DNA from: Oligoflexia bacterium
GTDB taxonomy: Bacteria; Bdellovibrionota; UBA1018
DNA length: 42,816 nucleotides
Direction of reading: 5' to 3'
Assembly: GCA_903898645.1 (NCBI GenBank)
Contig: CAIUGE010000033.1
Span: 1-42,816 of the forward strand
The notes beneath the pieces were generated by a model, which searched no databases, was not told where the DNA came from, and was given only the letters and a program-made list of their open reading frames with translations. The translations under genes and the position numbers were made by a program. Shown one piece after another: positions 15,684 to 22,985 of the stretch (positions are counted from its first letter, which is position 1; each line of letters begins with the position of its first letter).

Positions 15684-16038
15684 CACCTTCCAGCCACCGA
15701 TTGTTCACCACTACCATTTTCCCTCTACCCAAGCTTTTCTTGATAAACCCGACCGTCCATTCGAGAAAATAGGTGTCGTCAGGGCCAAGGTCAACTACCA
15801 GAGCCTTGACCCATCCCATGAAGAAGATGCCCTCTGCCGTAATTACTACAACAAAGCCGTGCGACAACTGGTGACTCTTGCCGAGGCAAAGGGCGCCCAA
15901 GCAGTCATCCAAGTACAGTCAGTCGTCTTCTATGAAAATGGCCGCCAGGAGTTTTACAGCACCCCTGAATGCTCAGATGATGGCCTTGAGGGCCAAAGCC
16001 TCGTCACAGGTGTTGCTATCCGCTACACAGACCATTAA
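15646..16038 (+). CDS. Small lipoprotein of unknown function
   Basis: A 130-residue protein. ATG 15646 gives a short lipoprotein signal peptide with lipobox Leu-Ile-Ala-Cys. The mature part has a Lys-Ile-Gly-Val-Val-Arg-Ala strand and an Ala-Glu-Ala-Lys-Gly-Ala-Gln-Ala-Val-Ile-Gln-Val segment. This recalls the strand-helix-strand pattern of RcsF/YbjQ-like small envelope proteins, where a Gly-Ala-x-Ala-Val-Ile motif is common. Three cysteines in the mature chain may form a disulfide. The resemblance is by eye only. The start lies inside the end of the lysine aminomutase gene, so the two are probably cotranscribed. Confidence 0.65.
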   Translation: MRIVILLTLIACNTFQPPIVHHYHFPSTQAFLDKPDRPFEKIGVVRAKVNYQSLDPSHEEDALCRNYYNKAVRQLVTLAEAKGAQAVIQVQSVVFYENGRQEFYSTPECSDDGLEGQSLVTGVAIRYTDH

Positions 16039-16085
16039 GTGCTAGACGCCTCAGGCCCATCTATGGTAGTCATGATTCGCAATGC

Positions 16086-16177
16086 GGAGAGATGTCCGAG
16101 CGGTCGAAGGAGCACGCTTGGAAAGCGTGTATACGGTTAACCCTGTATCGAGGGTTCGAATCCCTCTCTCTCCGCCA
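16086..16177 (+). tRNA. tRNA-Ser (GGA)
   Basis: A 92-nt class II tRNA. The acceptor stem GGAGAGA (16086-16092) pairs with TCTCTCC (16167-16173), followed by discriminator G and encoded CCA. The anticodon stem CACGC/GCGTG (16113-16117, 16125-16129) holds the loop TTGGAAA with anticodon GGA at 16120-16122. A long variable arm and the T loop GGGTTCGAATCCC are present. Confidence 0.97.
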
Positions 16178-16227
16178 TGTATTACTCAGATCGCAATTGA
16201 AAACAATCATAGGCGTATCTCTGCCTA

Positions 16228-17202
16228 CTACTCGGCTTTGGAATTAGACCGAAACTTGACAGGCCCGTAATCGAATATAATATACCGAAGATCAAGAAAA
16301 TCAAAATTTTCGCCTCGATCGCGACAATATTGATGATCAGCCGCAACACTACGCTTCATTAAAATATCCTGCATTGTCTCATCTATTTCAACATCAAGCC
16401 CGTAAGCACGAGCTTCGCTGGCGAGCTGATCAATAAACATCTGACGAGCTCTCTGCACAAAAGGCATAGTGCTTATAGCCTTGAATACCTCCTGCTCTGT
16501 TGGAGCTTCTGAAATTTCTGAAATCTCGTTATCTATTAAAGTGACACATGGTTTCTTCGCTAGCAACCCAGCGACAATTTTCGCAAAAGCAGCACGAAAC
16601 GCCTGAAACTCGTCTGGAGAAAACATCGAACTCCAATCAAAATTATCTACAATGCCGCTTTCGCCCTTTTCTTTAAGTAAAAGTCGCGATCGATCAGATT
16701 CAAAATGCCCACCATTTTCTATCATTTTTTTTATCTGCCTCATCAGTAGGTGCCGTTTTTCTACATTCTGAAGACCTAATGATGAAATATCAGCCATGCT
16801 CCCCAATCTTATCACACGGTAAGACTGTTCACTCGCTTGCATGAATGCTGAAAAACCAGGATCTCCCATATTCGCAATATACGTTGGATTCTGCATACCA
16901 TCAGCATCGACAGTATCCCAATCAGCGTACGTGCAGTCCGTCATATTATCGTATCCCACAAGAAGTTTACTGAATTTCTTAGGCCTCAACTGAATGACCT
17001 TATATTTTTTATAAATATTTCTGATCTCGTCAAATTGCATGTCAATTTTCAAACACTGCTCCAGCAAGACCCCCTCGGCTTGAGATAACGGACGCTGAGC
17101 AACCGCGCCAGCCCACGACTTAAGCTCAACCCACTGCACTGGAGTCAGCTCAACTGCAGCCAAAACAATTCTACAAATACTTAAATAAAAAAATATCTTC
17201 AT
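16228..17202 (-). CDS. Exported protein of unknown function
   Basis: A 324-residue protein with a short N-terminal signal peptide (Ile-Phe-Phe-Tyr-Leu-Ser-Ile-Cys-Arg-Ile-Val-Leu-Ala). The mature part is mixed helical with Lys-rich segments and several cysteines; no known domain is recognised. AAGGTG about 8 nt before ATG 17202 supports the start. It stands alone on the minus strand, with a convergent tRNA gene downstream and a divergent DTW-domain gene about 200 bp away. A periplasmic or secreted location is inferred from the signal peptide. Confidence 0.65.
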   Translation of the reverse strand: MKIFFYLSICRIVLAAVELTPVQWVELKSWAGAVAQRPLSQAEGVLLEQCLKIDMQFDEIRNIYKKYKVIQLRPKKFSKLLVGYDNMTDCTYADWDTVDADGMQNPTYIANMGDPGFSAFMQASEQSYRVIRLGSMADISSLGLQNVEKRHLLMRQIKKMIENGGHFESDRSRLLLKEKGESGIVDNFDWSSMFSPDEFQAFRAAFAKIVAGLLAKKPCVTLIDNEISEISEAPTEQEVFKAISTMPFVQRARQMFIDQLASEARAYGLDVEIDETMQDILMKRSVAADHQYCRDRGENFDFLDLRYIIFDYGPVKFRSNSKAE

Positions 17203-17410
17203 ACACCCACCTTATATGCATTCCATGCTATCATAACAACTACTGGGCGTCTTATTTTGCCAACTTCTAAAACAGCCCATTCCATGATAGAAATTTTTTA
17301 GCAAACAAATCACCAACAATTGACGGTTCGTTCTTCGTGGAAAAGAAGCCACACTACACTATTCATTCATCTTTGAAAACAAATTTATACTGCTTTCATA
17401 CCAAAAGGCC

Positions 17411-17983
17411 ATGACTCCAAGTACAGGACAAAATAAAAAATCTGTGCTATCCTCAGCCGCTATGCAGTCACCGTTTCCAGTCCTTATACTCCAGCATCCC
17501 CAGGAGCCCTCAAAGCACCTTGGTACCGCACATCTTATTGAATCTATTGCAGGTGCAACACGCAAAGTTGGCCTCTCCTGGGCAAGTCTCTCCAAAGCCC
17601 TTGGTACTCAAACCCCTCCCAAAGGCTGGGTCGTCCTCTACTTAGGTTCAGCTCCCACAAAAGATCAGCCAGCGGGCCTCTACACAGTCCATAATAAAAT
17701 AGACCTCTACCCTTACCAAGACCCCCCAAGAGGGATCGTCCTCCTCGACGGCACATGGAGCCAATCCAAAACACTTTGGTGGCGCAATCCCTGGCTCCTT
17801 AAACTTATCAGATGCGTTGTCGTGCCTGAAGCAAGATCTCTTTATAAAAGCCTACGCAAGGAACCACGCCCAGAGTGTCTATCCACCCTCGAAGCACTTG
17901 CCTCGACCTACAAATTTCTTGGGCACACTGAGATTGCCGAATCCCTTATGCAGTCCTTCAGCAATCTCCTTCGAACAAAGTAA
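17411..17983 (+). CDS. DTW-domain tRNA-uridine aminocarboxypropyltransferase (TapT-like)
   Basis: A 190-residue protein of the DTW family, which transfers the aminocarboxypropyl group of S-adenosylmethionine to uridine in tRNA (acp3U). The signature Asp-Gly-Thr-Trp is at 113-116 within Ile-Val-Leu-Leu-Asp-Gly-Thr-Trp-Ser-Gln-Ser-Lys, followed by Ser-Leu-Arg-Lys-Glu-Pro and Leu-Ser-Thr-Leu-Glu-Ala-Leu-Ala. The cysteine-rich N-terminal zinc motif of many TapT proteins is absent. Which tRNA is modified cannot be read from sequence. The convergent small membrane-protein gene ends 2 nt away. Confidence 0.85.
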   Translation: MTPSTGQNKKSVLSSAAMQSPFPVLILQHPQEPSKHLGTAHLIESIAGATRKVGLSWASLSKALGTQTPPKGWVVLYLGSAPTKDQPAGLYTVHNKIDLYPYQDPPRGIVLLDGTWSQSKTLWWRNPWLLKLIRCVVVPEARSLYKSLRKEPRPECLSTLEALASTYKFLGHTEIAESLMQSFSNLLRTK

Positions 17984-17984
17984 T

Positions 17985-18239
17985 CTATTTCTTTTTCATC
18001 TGTGAGAGCATCTGCATCGCGGCTTTGAGCTGCGCATCAGATGTTCCACCCATGCTTGGCCCCATAGTACCCATCATCTTCTGCATCTTACCCAAAGCAT
18101 CATTCATATCCTTAGCTCCAGGGAAAGCCATCTTCAGCATTTGCTCACTTGCTTCTTTGAGCTTCAAGAAAACAAAAACATTAATAGCAGTTAAAACAAG
18201 GACCAAAACCCAACTCACAATTACCCAAAATGACATCAT
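17985..18239 (-). CDS. Small Met-rich membrane-anchored protein
   Basis: An 84-residue protein with one N-terminal transmembrane helix (about 4-25), then a helical tail rich in Met, Gly and Lys, ending in Lys-Lys-Lys. Two adjacent ATG codons (18239 and 18236) can start it; a TTG at 18248 is less likely. No ribosome-binding site is obvious. Family not recognised. Confidence 0.55.
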   Translation of the reverse strand: MMSFWVIVSWVLVLVLTAINVFVFLKLKEASEQMLKMAFPGAKDMNDALGKMQKMMGTMGPSMGGTSDAQLKAAMQMLSQMKKK

Positions 18240-18399
18240 GGGCGACAATCTATACTAAGATCAATCAAAGCGCCACCCCTAGCTGAGTCATTATCTCGAA
18301 TTGACGCAACGCTCCCAATTGTGCATCTGAGAACACAGCAAGATCTAGACAACAAGCAATCCCCTTGCAACTCAAACAACTAGCGCTCATCATACGTTT

Positions 18400-19344
18400 A
18401 TGCTCAATAGAATTATTAGTTCACTAACTCTTGCTGTAACACTTTGCAATGCTTACGCAGTAAGCGTCCCTAATGTATTCACTGCTGGTACCCCAATATC
18501 AGCATCACTTATGAACCAGAATTTTTCTACGCTTGCAGCGTATGCTCAGGCGCCACAAAGCTGCACAAGAACCATTACCTCAAGTGTAATTGTCAACAAT
18601 AGTCTGCCTCAACCTGTAGCTATATCCTACTCACTAGTCGGGGGAGGCGGTGGTGGTGGAGCCGCTGGCAATCCAAATGCTAATTGCGGCGGAGGGGGCG
18701 GCTCAAGCGCCATCATCATCACAAATCCCTATAGTCTTGTTGCTTCTGCAGCAGGTGGTAATGGATGTGGAAACAGTACGAGCGCAGCCTCGAATGGAGC
18801 AACCGCTGCAGGATCTTTCACATTACCCCCCGGAACAACCCTCACAGTTTATGCTGGCGGCGGTGGTGGTGGTGCATGGGGAGGCGGCGGTGGTGGTGGC
18901 GCCGGGTATTTCGGTGGGGGCGGCGGCGGCGGAGTCGGAGGCGCCTCTAACTGCACTGCAGGATACGGGGGCTCAACTACTGGCGGAGCTGGTGGCACAT
19001 CAAGCGTCCTAGCTGGCACAAATGGAAGTGCCCTCAATGGTGGAGCCGGCGGCAATTCTGGCTCTTACAAAGGTGGCGCCGGTGGTTTGGGGCCCAGCGG
19101 TGGCGTAGGAGGCGCAAGTGGGGGTAGCGGTGGCGGCGGCGGCGGTTTCGGTAGCGGCGGCGGCGGCGGCAACGGTGATGGCTCTGGCTCAAATTGCGGC
19201 GGAAGTTTTGGCACTACTGGAAATAGTGCAACAACTGGTGCAGCAGGTGGCACCTTAACTGGCACAGGTGGGAGTAATATGGCTGGTGGTGGCTCCGGCG
19301 GCTCAGTTACCCTTACCTATACAGCCACCTACTGCATATTCTGA
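18400..19344 (+). CDS. Glycine-rich exported protein (first copy)
   Basis: A 314-residue protein with a signal peptide (1-20), then a short conserved segment (Val-Pro-Asn-Val-Phe-Thr-Ala-Gly-Thr-Pro-Ile-Ser-Ala, Met-Asn-Gln-Asn-Phe-Ser) that resembles the lead-in of many phage-tail-like and S74 exported proteins. From about residue 82 it has long runs of Gly broken by Ser, Ala, Asn and Thr, ending in a beta-type Ser-Val-Thr-Leu-Thr-Tyr-Thr-Ala-Thr. Such Gly-rich domains in phage adhesins fold as bundles of polyglycine II helices, so a surface adhesin role is plausible. A paralogue lies at 42051. GC is locally raised because Gly codons are GC-rich. The end overlaps the convergent next gene by 16 nt. 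Confidence 0.85.
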   Translation: MLNRIISSLTLAVTLCNAYAVSVPNVFTAGTPISASLMNQNFSTLAAYAQAPQSCTRTITSSVIVNNSLPQPVAISYSLVGGGGGGGAAGNPNANCGGGGGSSAIIITNPYSLVASAAGGNGCGNSTSAASNGATAAGSFTLPPGTTLTVYAGGGGGGAWGGGGGGGAGYFGGGGGGGVGGASNCTAGYGGSTTGGAGGTSSVLAGTNGSALNGGAGGNSGSYKGGAGGLGPSGGVGGASGGSGGGGGGFGSGGGGGNGDGSGSNCGGSFGTTGNSATTGAAGGTLTGTGGSNMAGGGSGGSVTLTYTATYCIF

Positions 19345-19922
19345 TCACCTGGCCACTTTGGAAGCACCAGATGTGACGGATCCAACTCATAATCCTGCCT
19401 GAGACATTTCTTACAGACACTTTCAGGCATATAGTCCGATGGCTGCATTAAGAGGTAATCCGCAATCGCATACTCAATCTGAGGCCAAAATGGCTCATGA
19501 CGTTTGAGCTCGAGATGGATAGTACCCGAAAACTCGCCTTGCCAAAGCTTACAACCATCGTGGACTTGAGCCATAAGTCCAGGCGGCACATGAAGCGGCA
19601 CAAGAAGATTTGAGAAGCATGCAGCGTCCTTTTTGTCTCCCTGCAGCATAACTGTGATTTTATCAGGACCAAGCATCAAGGTGAGCATATCCAGAGTAGG
19701 CACCGGCCCATCTTTTTTCTTCCACTTCTTACGAATTGCCTCTTCGATCTGGTGCCAGCATGTATCAGGTTCACCTGTATGCTTGAGACCAAACGGCTTA
19801 CATTTCCCATCTTCATAGGCATGCATCCCTAAATAGAGCACCTCAAGCTCCTTAGGCACTCCCTCGGGATTTGGCAAGTGTGAGCACTGGATAAGACTTA
19901 TACAAAAAAGAACTAACCTCAT
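19329..19922 (-). CDS. Exported protein, probable lipoprotein
   Basis: A 197-residue protein with a very short N-terminal signal (Leu-Val-Leu-Phe-Cys-Ile-Ser-Leu-Ile-Gln-Cys). The Leu-Ile-Gln-Cys could be a lipobox with an unusual Gln at -1. The mature part contains several cysteines (including Cys-x2-Cys near residue 172) and no domain I recognise. It lies 74 nt downstream of the biotin carrier gene on the same strand and could be read from the same transcript, but has no evident link to carboxylation. Confidence 0.6.
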   Translation of the reverse strand: MRLVLFCISLIQCSHLPNPEGVPKELEVLYLGMHAYEDGKCKPFGLKHTGEPDTCWHQIEEAIRKKWKKKDGPVPTLDMLTLMLGPDKITVMLQGDKKDAACFSNLLVPLHVPPGLMAQVHDGCKLWQGEFSGTIHLELKRHEPFWPQIEYAIADYLLMQPSDYMPESVCKKCLRQDYELDPSHLVLPKWPGDQNMQ

Positions 19923-19996
19923 TCAAAGAGTCTGCCACAAAACATACCTAAAGAAATGCCCAGTAATCTCACCTTGGCAAGCTTGAGACAGGTCCA

Positions 19997-20419
19997 CTAA
20001 ACATCCACCGCACGTAAACGAATCACTTCCATTCCTCCATGCACCTGCTCGCCTTGCTGCACCATAATCTCATCGACATACCCCCTGTAAGGAGCATGGA
20101 TGGCAAACTCCATTTTCATCGCATCAACATAGAGGAGCACCTGACCTTTCTGGACTAGCTCTCCTATCTGAACGAGTATCCTAACTACTTTTGCAGCAAA
20201 GGGCGCTCGGGTTTGCAGTTCTACTTCATGCTCAACATGACTCTCCACAAATACCCCTTGGAAGGATTTGCCTCGTAATGCATAGAACTGACCTGACACA
20301 ATACACCTGATCTGCGTACCATCGGACATTTGAAATAACGTCATGCCTCCTGGCTGCTGTTTAAGCTGCTCAGTTTTGGTCACAACTTCCCGGCGCAACT
20401 GACGACGTATAAAAATCAT
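19997..20419 (-). CDS. Biotin carboxyl carrier subunit of an acyl-CoA carboxylase
   Basis: A 140-residue protein. The C-terminal 75 residues form a biotinyl domain with the attachment motif Ala-Met-Lys102-Met. The N-terminal 60 residues correspond to part of the linker (BT) domain that in methylcrotonyl-CoA carboxylase alpha subunits joins biotin carboxylase and carrier. Here the carrier is a separate gene whose ATG overlaps the stop of the biotin carboxylase gene by 4 nt (ATGA). Together with the carboxylase at 20416-21786 and the carboxyltransferase at 22986 it should make one enzyme. Confidence 0.88.
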   Translation of the reverse strand: MIFIRRQLRREVVTKTEQLKQQPGGMTLFQMSDGTQIRCIVSGQFYALRGKSFQGVFVESHVEHEVELQTRAPFAAKVVRILVQIGELVQKGQVLLYVDAMKMEFAIHAPYRGYVDEIMVQQGEQVHGGMEVIRLRAVDV

Positions 20420-21786
20420 AATTCCACCTGATGAAATAGAGTCGAGAGAGTCGGCCTTTGCAGCTGTGCCAAAAGCGCAATCTCCTCATCAGTAATCTGC
20501 TCCTCCCAATGCCAACGATCCAAGTATTCAGTATCAAGCGTCCACGCAATCACATCGGGCGCGTCACATAACGCTCTGAGGTAAGCTTGATTTGTCTCAA
20601 CACCTAAGATAACCAGCTCATCGAGGGCATAGCGGAGCCGTGCCAGAGCTTTGGGACGATCCCCAGCATGGACAATAATTTTAGCAAGAAGCATATCATA
20701 ATCAGTACCTATTGTTTGCCCACATTCGATAGCGCTTTCTACCCGAATACCTAATCCTAGAGGCCACCTGATATGACTTACAGTGCCTGGGTGCGGTGCA
20801 AACTGGCACATTGGGTCCTCGGCATAGATTCTCACTTCAATAGCATGCCCACGAGGCTGAGAAACACGAGGAAGTGATTGACCTAGAGCAAGTTCAAACT
20901 GGAGCCTCAGTATATCAATACCGGTCACAGCTTCTGTCACTGTATGCTCGACTTGCAACCGTGGGTTGATTTCAAGAAAAAAGAAATCTCCCTGAAGCGT
21001 CACTAAAAATTCCGCCGTCCCTACACCACGGTACTGTGCAAAACGAGCAAGTCTGATCGTTGCGTCATAAAGCTCCTGCCTCAGGGATGCATCCAGGCAC
21101 GAAGCTGGCGCTTCTTCCCATATCTTCTGGTGCCGACGTTGAAGCGAGCACTCTCGATCAAATATGTGCCCATAGTGCTCCATTCCATCACCGAAGAATT
21201 GCACCTCAATATGCCGCGCTCCTTGGAGCTGTCGTTCACAGAAGAAATCCCCTATGACCTCACGCTCTAAACTAGCGCTTCCGACAACAAGCGCCTCCTC
21301 ATCCATGAATACTCGCATACCGCGCCCACCACCCCCCAAAGAGGCTTTGACAAGCAACGGAAATCCAATGTGATGAGCCGCTATCTGCCAATTTCCGGGA
21401 GCCGTTTTTGCCCAAGGCAACGTCGGCACATCACAAGCATGAGCTGCCTTTTTAGACATAATCTTATCCCCAACTGCATGGATCGTCTTTGCAGTAGGAC
21501 CAATGAATATAAGACCTGCTTGCGCCACCAGATCTGCAAAAAGCGCACTTTCAGCTAAAAATCCATAGCCTGGGTGGACGCATTGCGCTCCACACTGCAA
21601 AGCTGCTTGCACCAAGACTTTCGGATCTGTATAGGATGCAACCCGGACAATTCCATCAGCCATGGATGCATGCCGAGCATGCTCATCTTGCGGGGTAACA
21701 GCACAAAAGGGAACCATGCCGTACTCACGTGCTGCCTGAAATATCCGGCAGGCGACTTCTGATCTATTTGCTACAAAAATTCTCAT
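20416..21786 (-). CDS. Biotin carboxylase subunit, probably of methylcrotonyl-CoA carboxylase
   Basis: A 456-residue ATP-grasp biotin carboxylase that charges biotin with CO2 using ATP and bicarbonate. It shows the N-terminal Ile-Phe-Val-Ala-Asn-Arg start, the glycine-rich ATP loop Gly-Gly-Gly-Gly-Arg-Gly-Met, His-Ile-Glu-Val-Gln-Phe-Phe-Gly-Asp, Arg-Glu-Cys-Ser-Leu-Gln-Arg-Arg-His-Gln-Lys and Glu-Ile-Asn-Pro-Arg-Leu-Gln-Val-Glu-His. The start at 21786 is set by the ATGA overlap with the hydratase gene; four extra N-terminal codons are unlikely. Leucine-pathway neighbours (hydratase upstream, carboxyltransferase across the divergent promoter) point to methylcrotonyl-CoA rather than acetyl-CoA as substrate. 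The usual C-terminal carrier domain is in the next gene. Confidence 0.88.
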   Translation of the reverse strand: MRIFVANRSEVACRIFQAAREYGMVPFCAVTPQDEHARHASMADGIVRVASYTDPKVLVQAALQCGAQCVHPGYGFLAESALFADLVAQAGLIFIGPTAKTIHAVGDKIMSKKAAHACDVPTLPWAKTAPGNWQIAAHHIGFPLLVKASLGGGGRGMRVFMDEEALVVGSASLEREVIGDFFCERQLQGARHIEVQFFGDGMEHYGHIFDRECSLQRRHQKIWEEAPASCLDASLRQELYDATIRLARFAQYRGVGTAEFLVTLQGDFFFLEINPRLQVEHTVTEAVTGIDILRLQFELALGQSLPRVSQPRGHAIEVRIYAEDPMCQFAPHPGTVSHIRWPLGLGIRVESAIECGQTIGTDYDMLLAKIIVHAGDRPKALARLRYALDELVILGVETNQAYLRALCDAPDVIAWTLDTEYLDRWHWEEQITDEEIALLAQLQRPTLSTLFHQVEL

Positions 21787-22520
21787 TTTTTTATCCAATT
21801 TGGTGCACGCTTTTGCAAAAATGCATTTATACCTTCTTGCGCTTCCTCGCTCACACGGAGCTGAGCGAGCAGTGCCGCACCATCAACACTATCTTCAAGA
21901 CGCTTTGCTGCACGCTGCGCTTGTGGCGCACCTGCCAAAATAGCTGCACTCCATAAAGCAATAGCACCATCGAGATCATCAGTTAGCTGATGCACAAGCC
22001 CTAACTCATACGCACGTGCTGCTGAAAATTGTTCACCTGTTAAAAAGTAATGCCGCGAAGCGCTTATACCGATTTTAGGTATCACATACGGCGAAATACA
22101 TGCAGGGGCGACTCCAATCCGGACTTCACTTAAGGCAAATGATGCACTATGAGATGCAATCGCACTATCGCAAGCAGCAACAAGCCCAAGACCACCACCA
22201 CGCACAGAACCTTGGATACGCGCACATACCGGTACAGGTATCTTGTCGAGCGTATGCAAGACAAATGCCAAAAGTGCTGTTTCTTCTCGATTTTTCTGAT
22301 CGGTAAGATGCCGCGCATTTTGTAACCAGCACATATCAGCACCGGCGCAAAAATGCTCTCCCTGACTTGCTACAATGACAGCGCGGGCTTCAACAATATG
22401 GCTTGATTGAAGCGCTTTCGCAATCTCCTCAAGCATCTGTCGGTCAAATGCATTCCTTACTTCATGCCGTGCCAACGTTATAGTAACAATTTCATCACCA
22501 TGGACTGTAATTCTTCCCAT
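21783..22520 (-). CDS. Enoyl-CoA hydratase family protein, probably methylglutaconyl-CoA hydratase
   Basis: A 245-residue crotonase-fold protein. It has Arg-Asn-Ala-Phe-Asp early, the first oxyanion segment Phe-Cys-Ala-Gly-Ala-Asp-Met-Cys-Trp-Leu and the second Gly-Ser-Val-Arg-Gly-Gly-Gly-Leu-Gly-Leu. The Gly-Ala-Asp-x-x-Trp pattern is common in methylglutaconyl-CoA hydratases, which hydrate the product of methylcrotonyl-CoA carboxylase to HMG-CoA. Its stop overlaps the biotin carboxylase start by 4 nt. The start may be ATG 22520 or GTG 22535; neither has a clear ribosome-binding site. No isovaleryl-CoA dehydrogenase or HMG-CoA lyase gene is in this window. Confidence 0.8.
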   Translation of the reverse strand: MGRITVHGDEIVTITLARHEVRNAFDRQMLEEIAKALQSSHIVEARAVIVASQGEHFCAGADMCWLQNARHLTDQKNREETALLAFVLHTLDKIPVPVCARIQGSVRGGGLGLVAACDSAIASHSASFALSEVRIGVAPACISPYVIPKIGISASRHYFLTGEQFSAARAYELGLVHQLTDDLDGAIALWSAAILAGAPQAQRAAKRLEDSVDGAALLAQLRVSEEAQEGINAFLQKRAPNWIKK

Positions 22521-22561
22521 ACCATGATATAGCACAGCTTAGATTATGCACAACTAGATGC

Positions 22562-22590
22562 TTGACATAGAACATCTCATGTGGCATACT
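22562..22590 (+). promoter_or_regulatory. Sigma-70-type promoter of the XRE regulator gene
   Basis: TTGACA (22562-22567), a 17-bp spacer and CATACT (22585-22590): a perfect -35 box and a 4/6 match at -10. Transcription would begin near 22597, giving a leader of about 60 nt that contains the palindrome at 22611-22634. Confidence 0.6.
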
Positions 22591-22610
22591 CCGCTTTTAA
22601 TTTTAACCAC

Positions 22611-22634
22611 AGAAGCAAAAAATATTTTGCTTCT
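22611..22634. repeat. Perfect 10-bp inverted repeat in the regulator leader
   Basis: AGAAGCAAAA and TTTTGCTTCT flank a 4-nt centre (AATA). It lies between the promoter and the Shine-Dalgarno sequence (AGAAGGAG, 22641-22648) of the XRE gene, and also in the divergent control region of the hydratase operon. It can be read as a dimer operator for the XRE protein itself or as an RNA hairpin beside the ribosome-binding site. Confidence 0.7.
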
Positions 22635-22655
22635 TATACTCAGAAGGAGTCGTAG

Positions 22656-22934
22656 ATGAAAGCTTTAAATGCCGGTGAAATCTCTCACCGCACATGTCAG
22701 ATTATTCGTGACGAACGGTTCGCCCGTGATTTAACCCAGATCCAGATGGCAGAAGAGATTGGTATCTCCCAATCAGCACTGTCAAAGATCGAAAACCGCT
22801 CCATGACACCAACCTTGGTGCCTTGGCTCAAGTTCTGCGCAAGCTACGGCCTACCAGCAGAACTCCCGATCGACGACAGACTTTTCAAGTCTTGGTCAAA
22901 GTCAACTCAGAAAAAAGCACCTAAAAAACGATAG
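22656..22934 (+). CDS. Small XRE-family transcriptional regulator
   Basis: A 92-residue protein with a Cro/C1-type helix-turn-helix at about residues 24-60 (Leu-Thr-Gln-Ile-Gln-Met-Ala-Glu-Glu-Ile-Gly-Ile-Ser-Gln-Ser-Ala-Leu-Ser-Lys-Ile). A basic Ser/Lys-rich tail follows. A strong ribosome-binding site (AGAAGGAG) precedes the ATG. It sits between the carboxyltransferase gene (same strand, downstream) and the divergent hydratase/carboxylase operon. It is therefore the obvious candidate to control both, and perhaps itself, through the palindrome at 22611-22634. Confidence 0.88.
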   Translation: MKALNAGEISHRTCQIIRDERFARDLTQIQMAEEIGISQSALSKIENRSMTPTLVPWLKFCASYGLPAELPIDDRLFKSWSKSTQKKAPKKR

Positions 22935-22940
22935 TCTTAT

Positions 22941-22973
22941 AAGAGGTGGCTTGCATGCCACCTCTTTTTTTTA
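22941..22973 (+). terminator. Strong rho-independent terminator between the regulator and carboxyltransferase genes
   Basis: AGAGGTGGC (22942-22950) pairs with GCCACCTCT (22957-22965) around a 6-nt loop, followed by a run of eight T. It ends only about 13 nt before the start codon of the carboxyltransferase gene. Confidence 0.88.
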
Positions 22974-22985
22974 TACAAACCGTGC

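Noticed and set aside
18849-19265. Proline-rich minus-strand open frames opposite the glycine-rich gene
   Set aside because: Runs of Gly codons (GGN) read as Pro codons (CCN) on the other strand, so these are composition shadows.
18600-19300. Repeated GGC/GGT blocks as a tandem DNA repeat or CRISPR-like array
   Set aside because: The units are irregular and follow codon phase of a glycine-rich protein; there are no constant repeats with unique spacers anywhere in the window.
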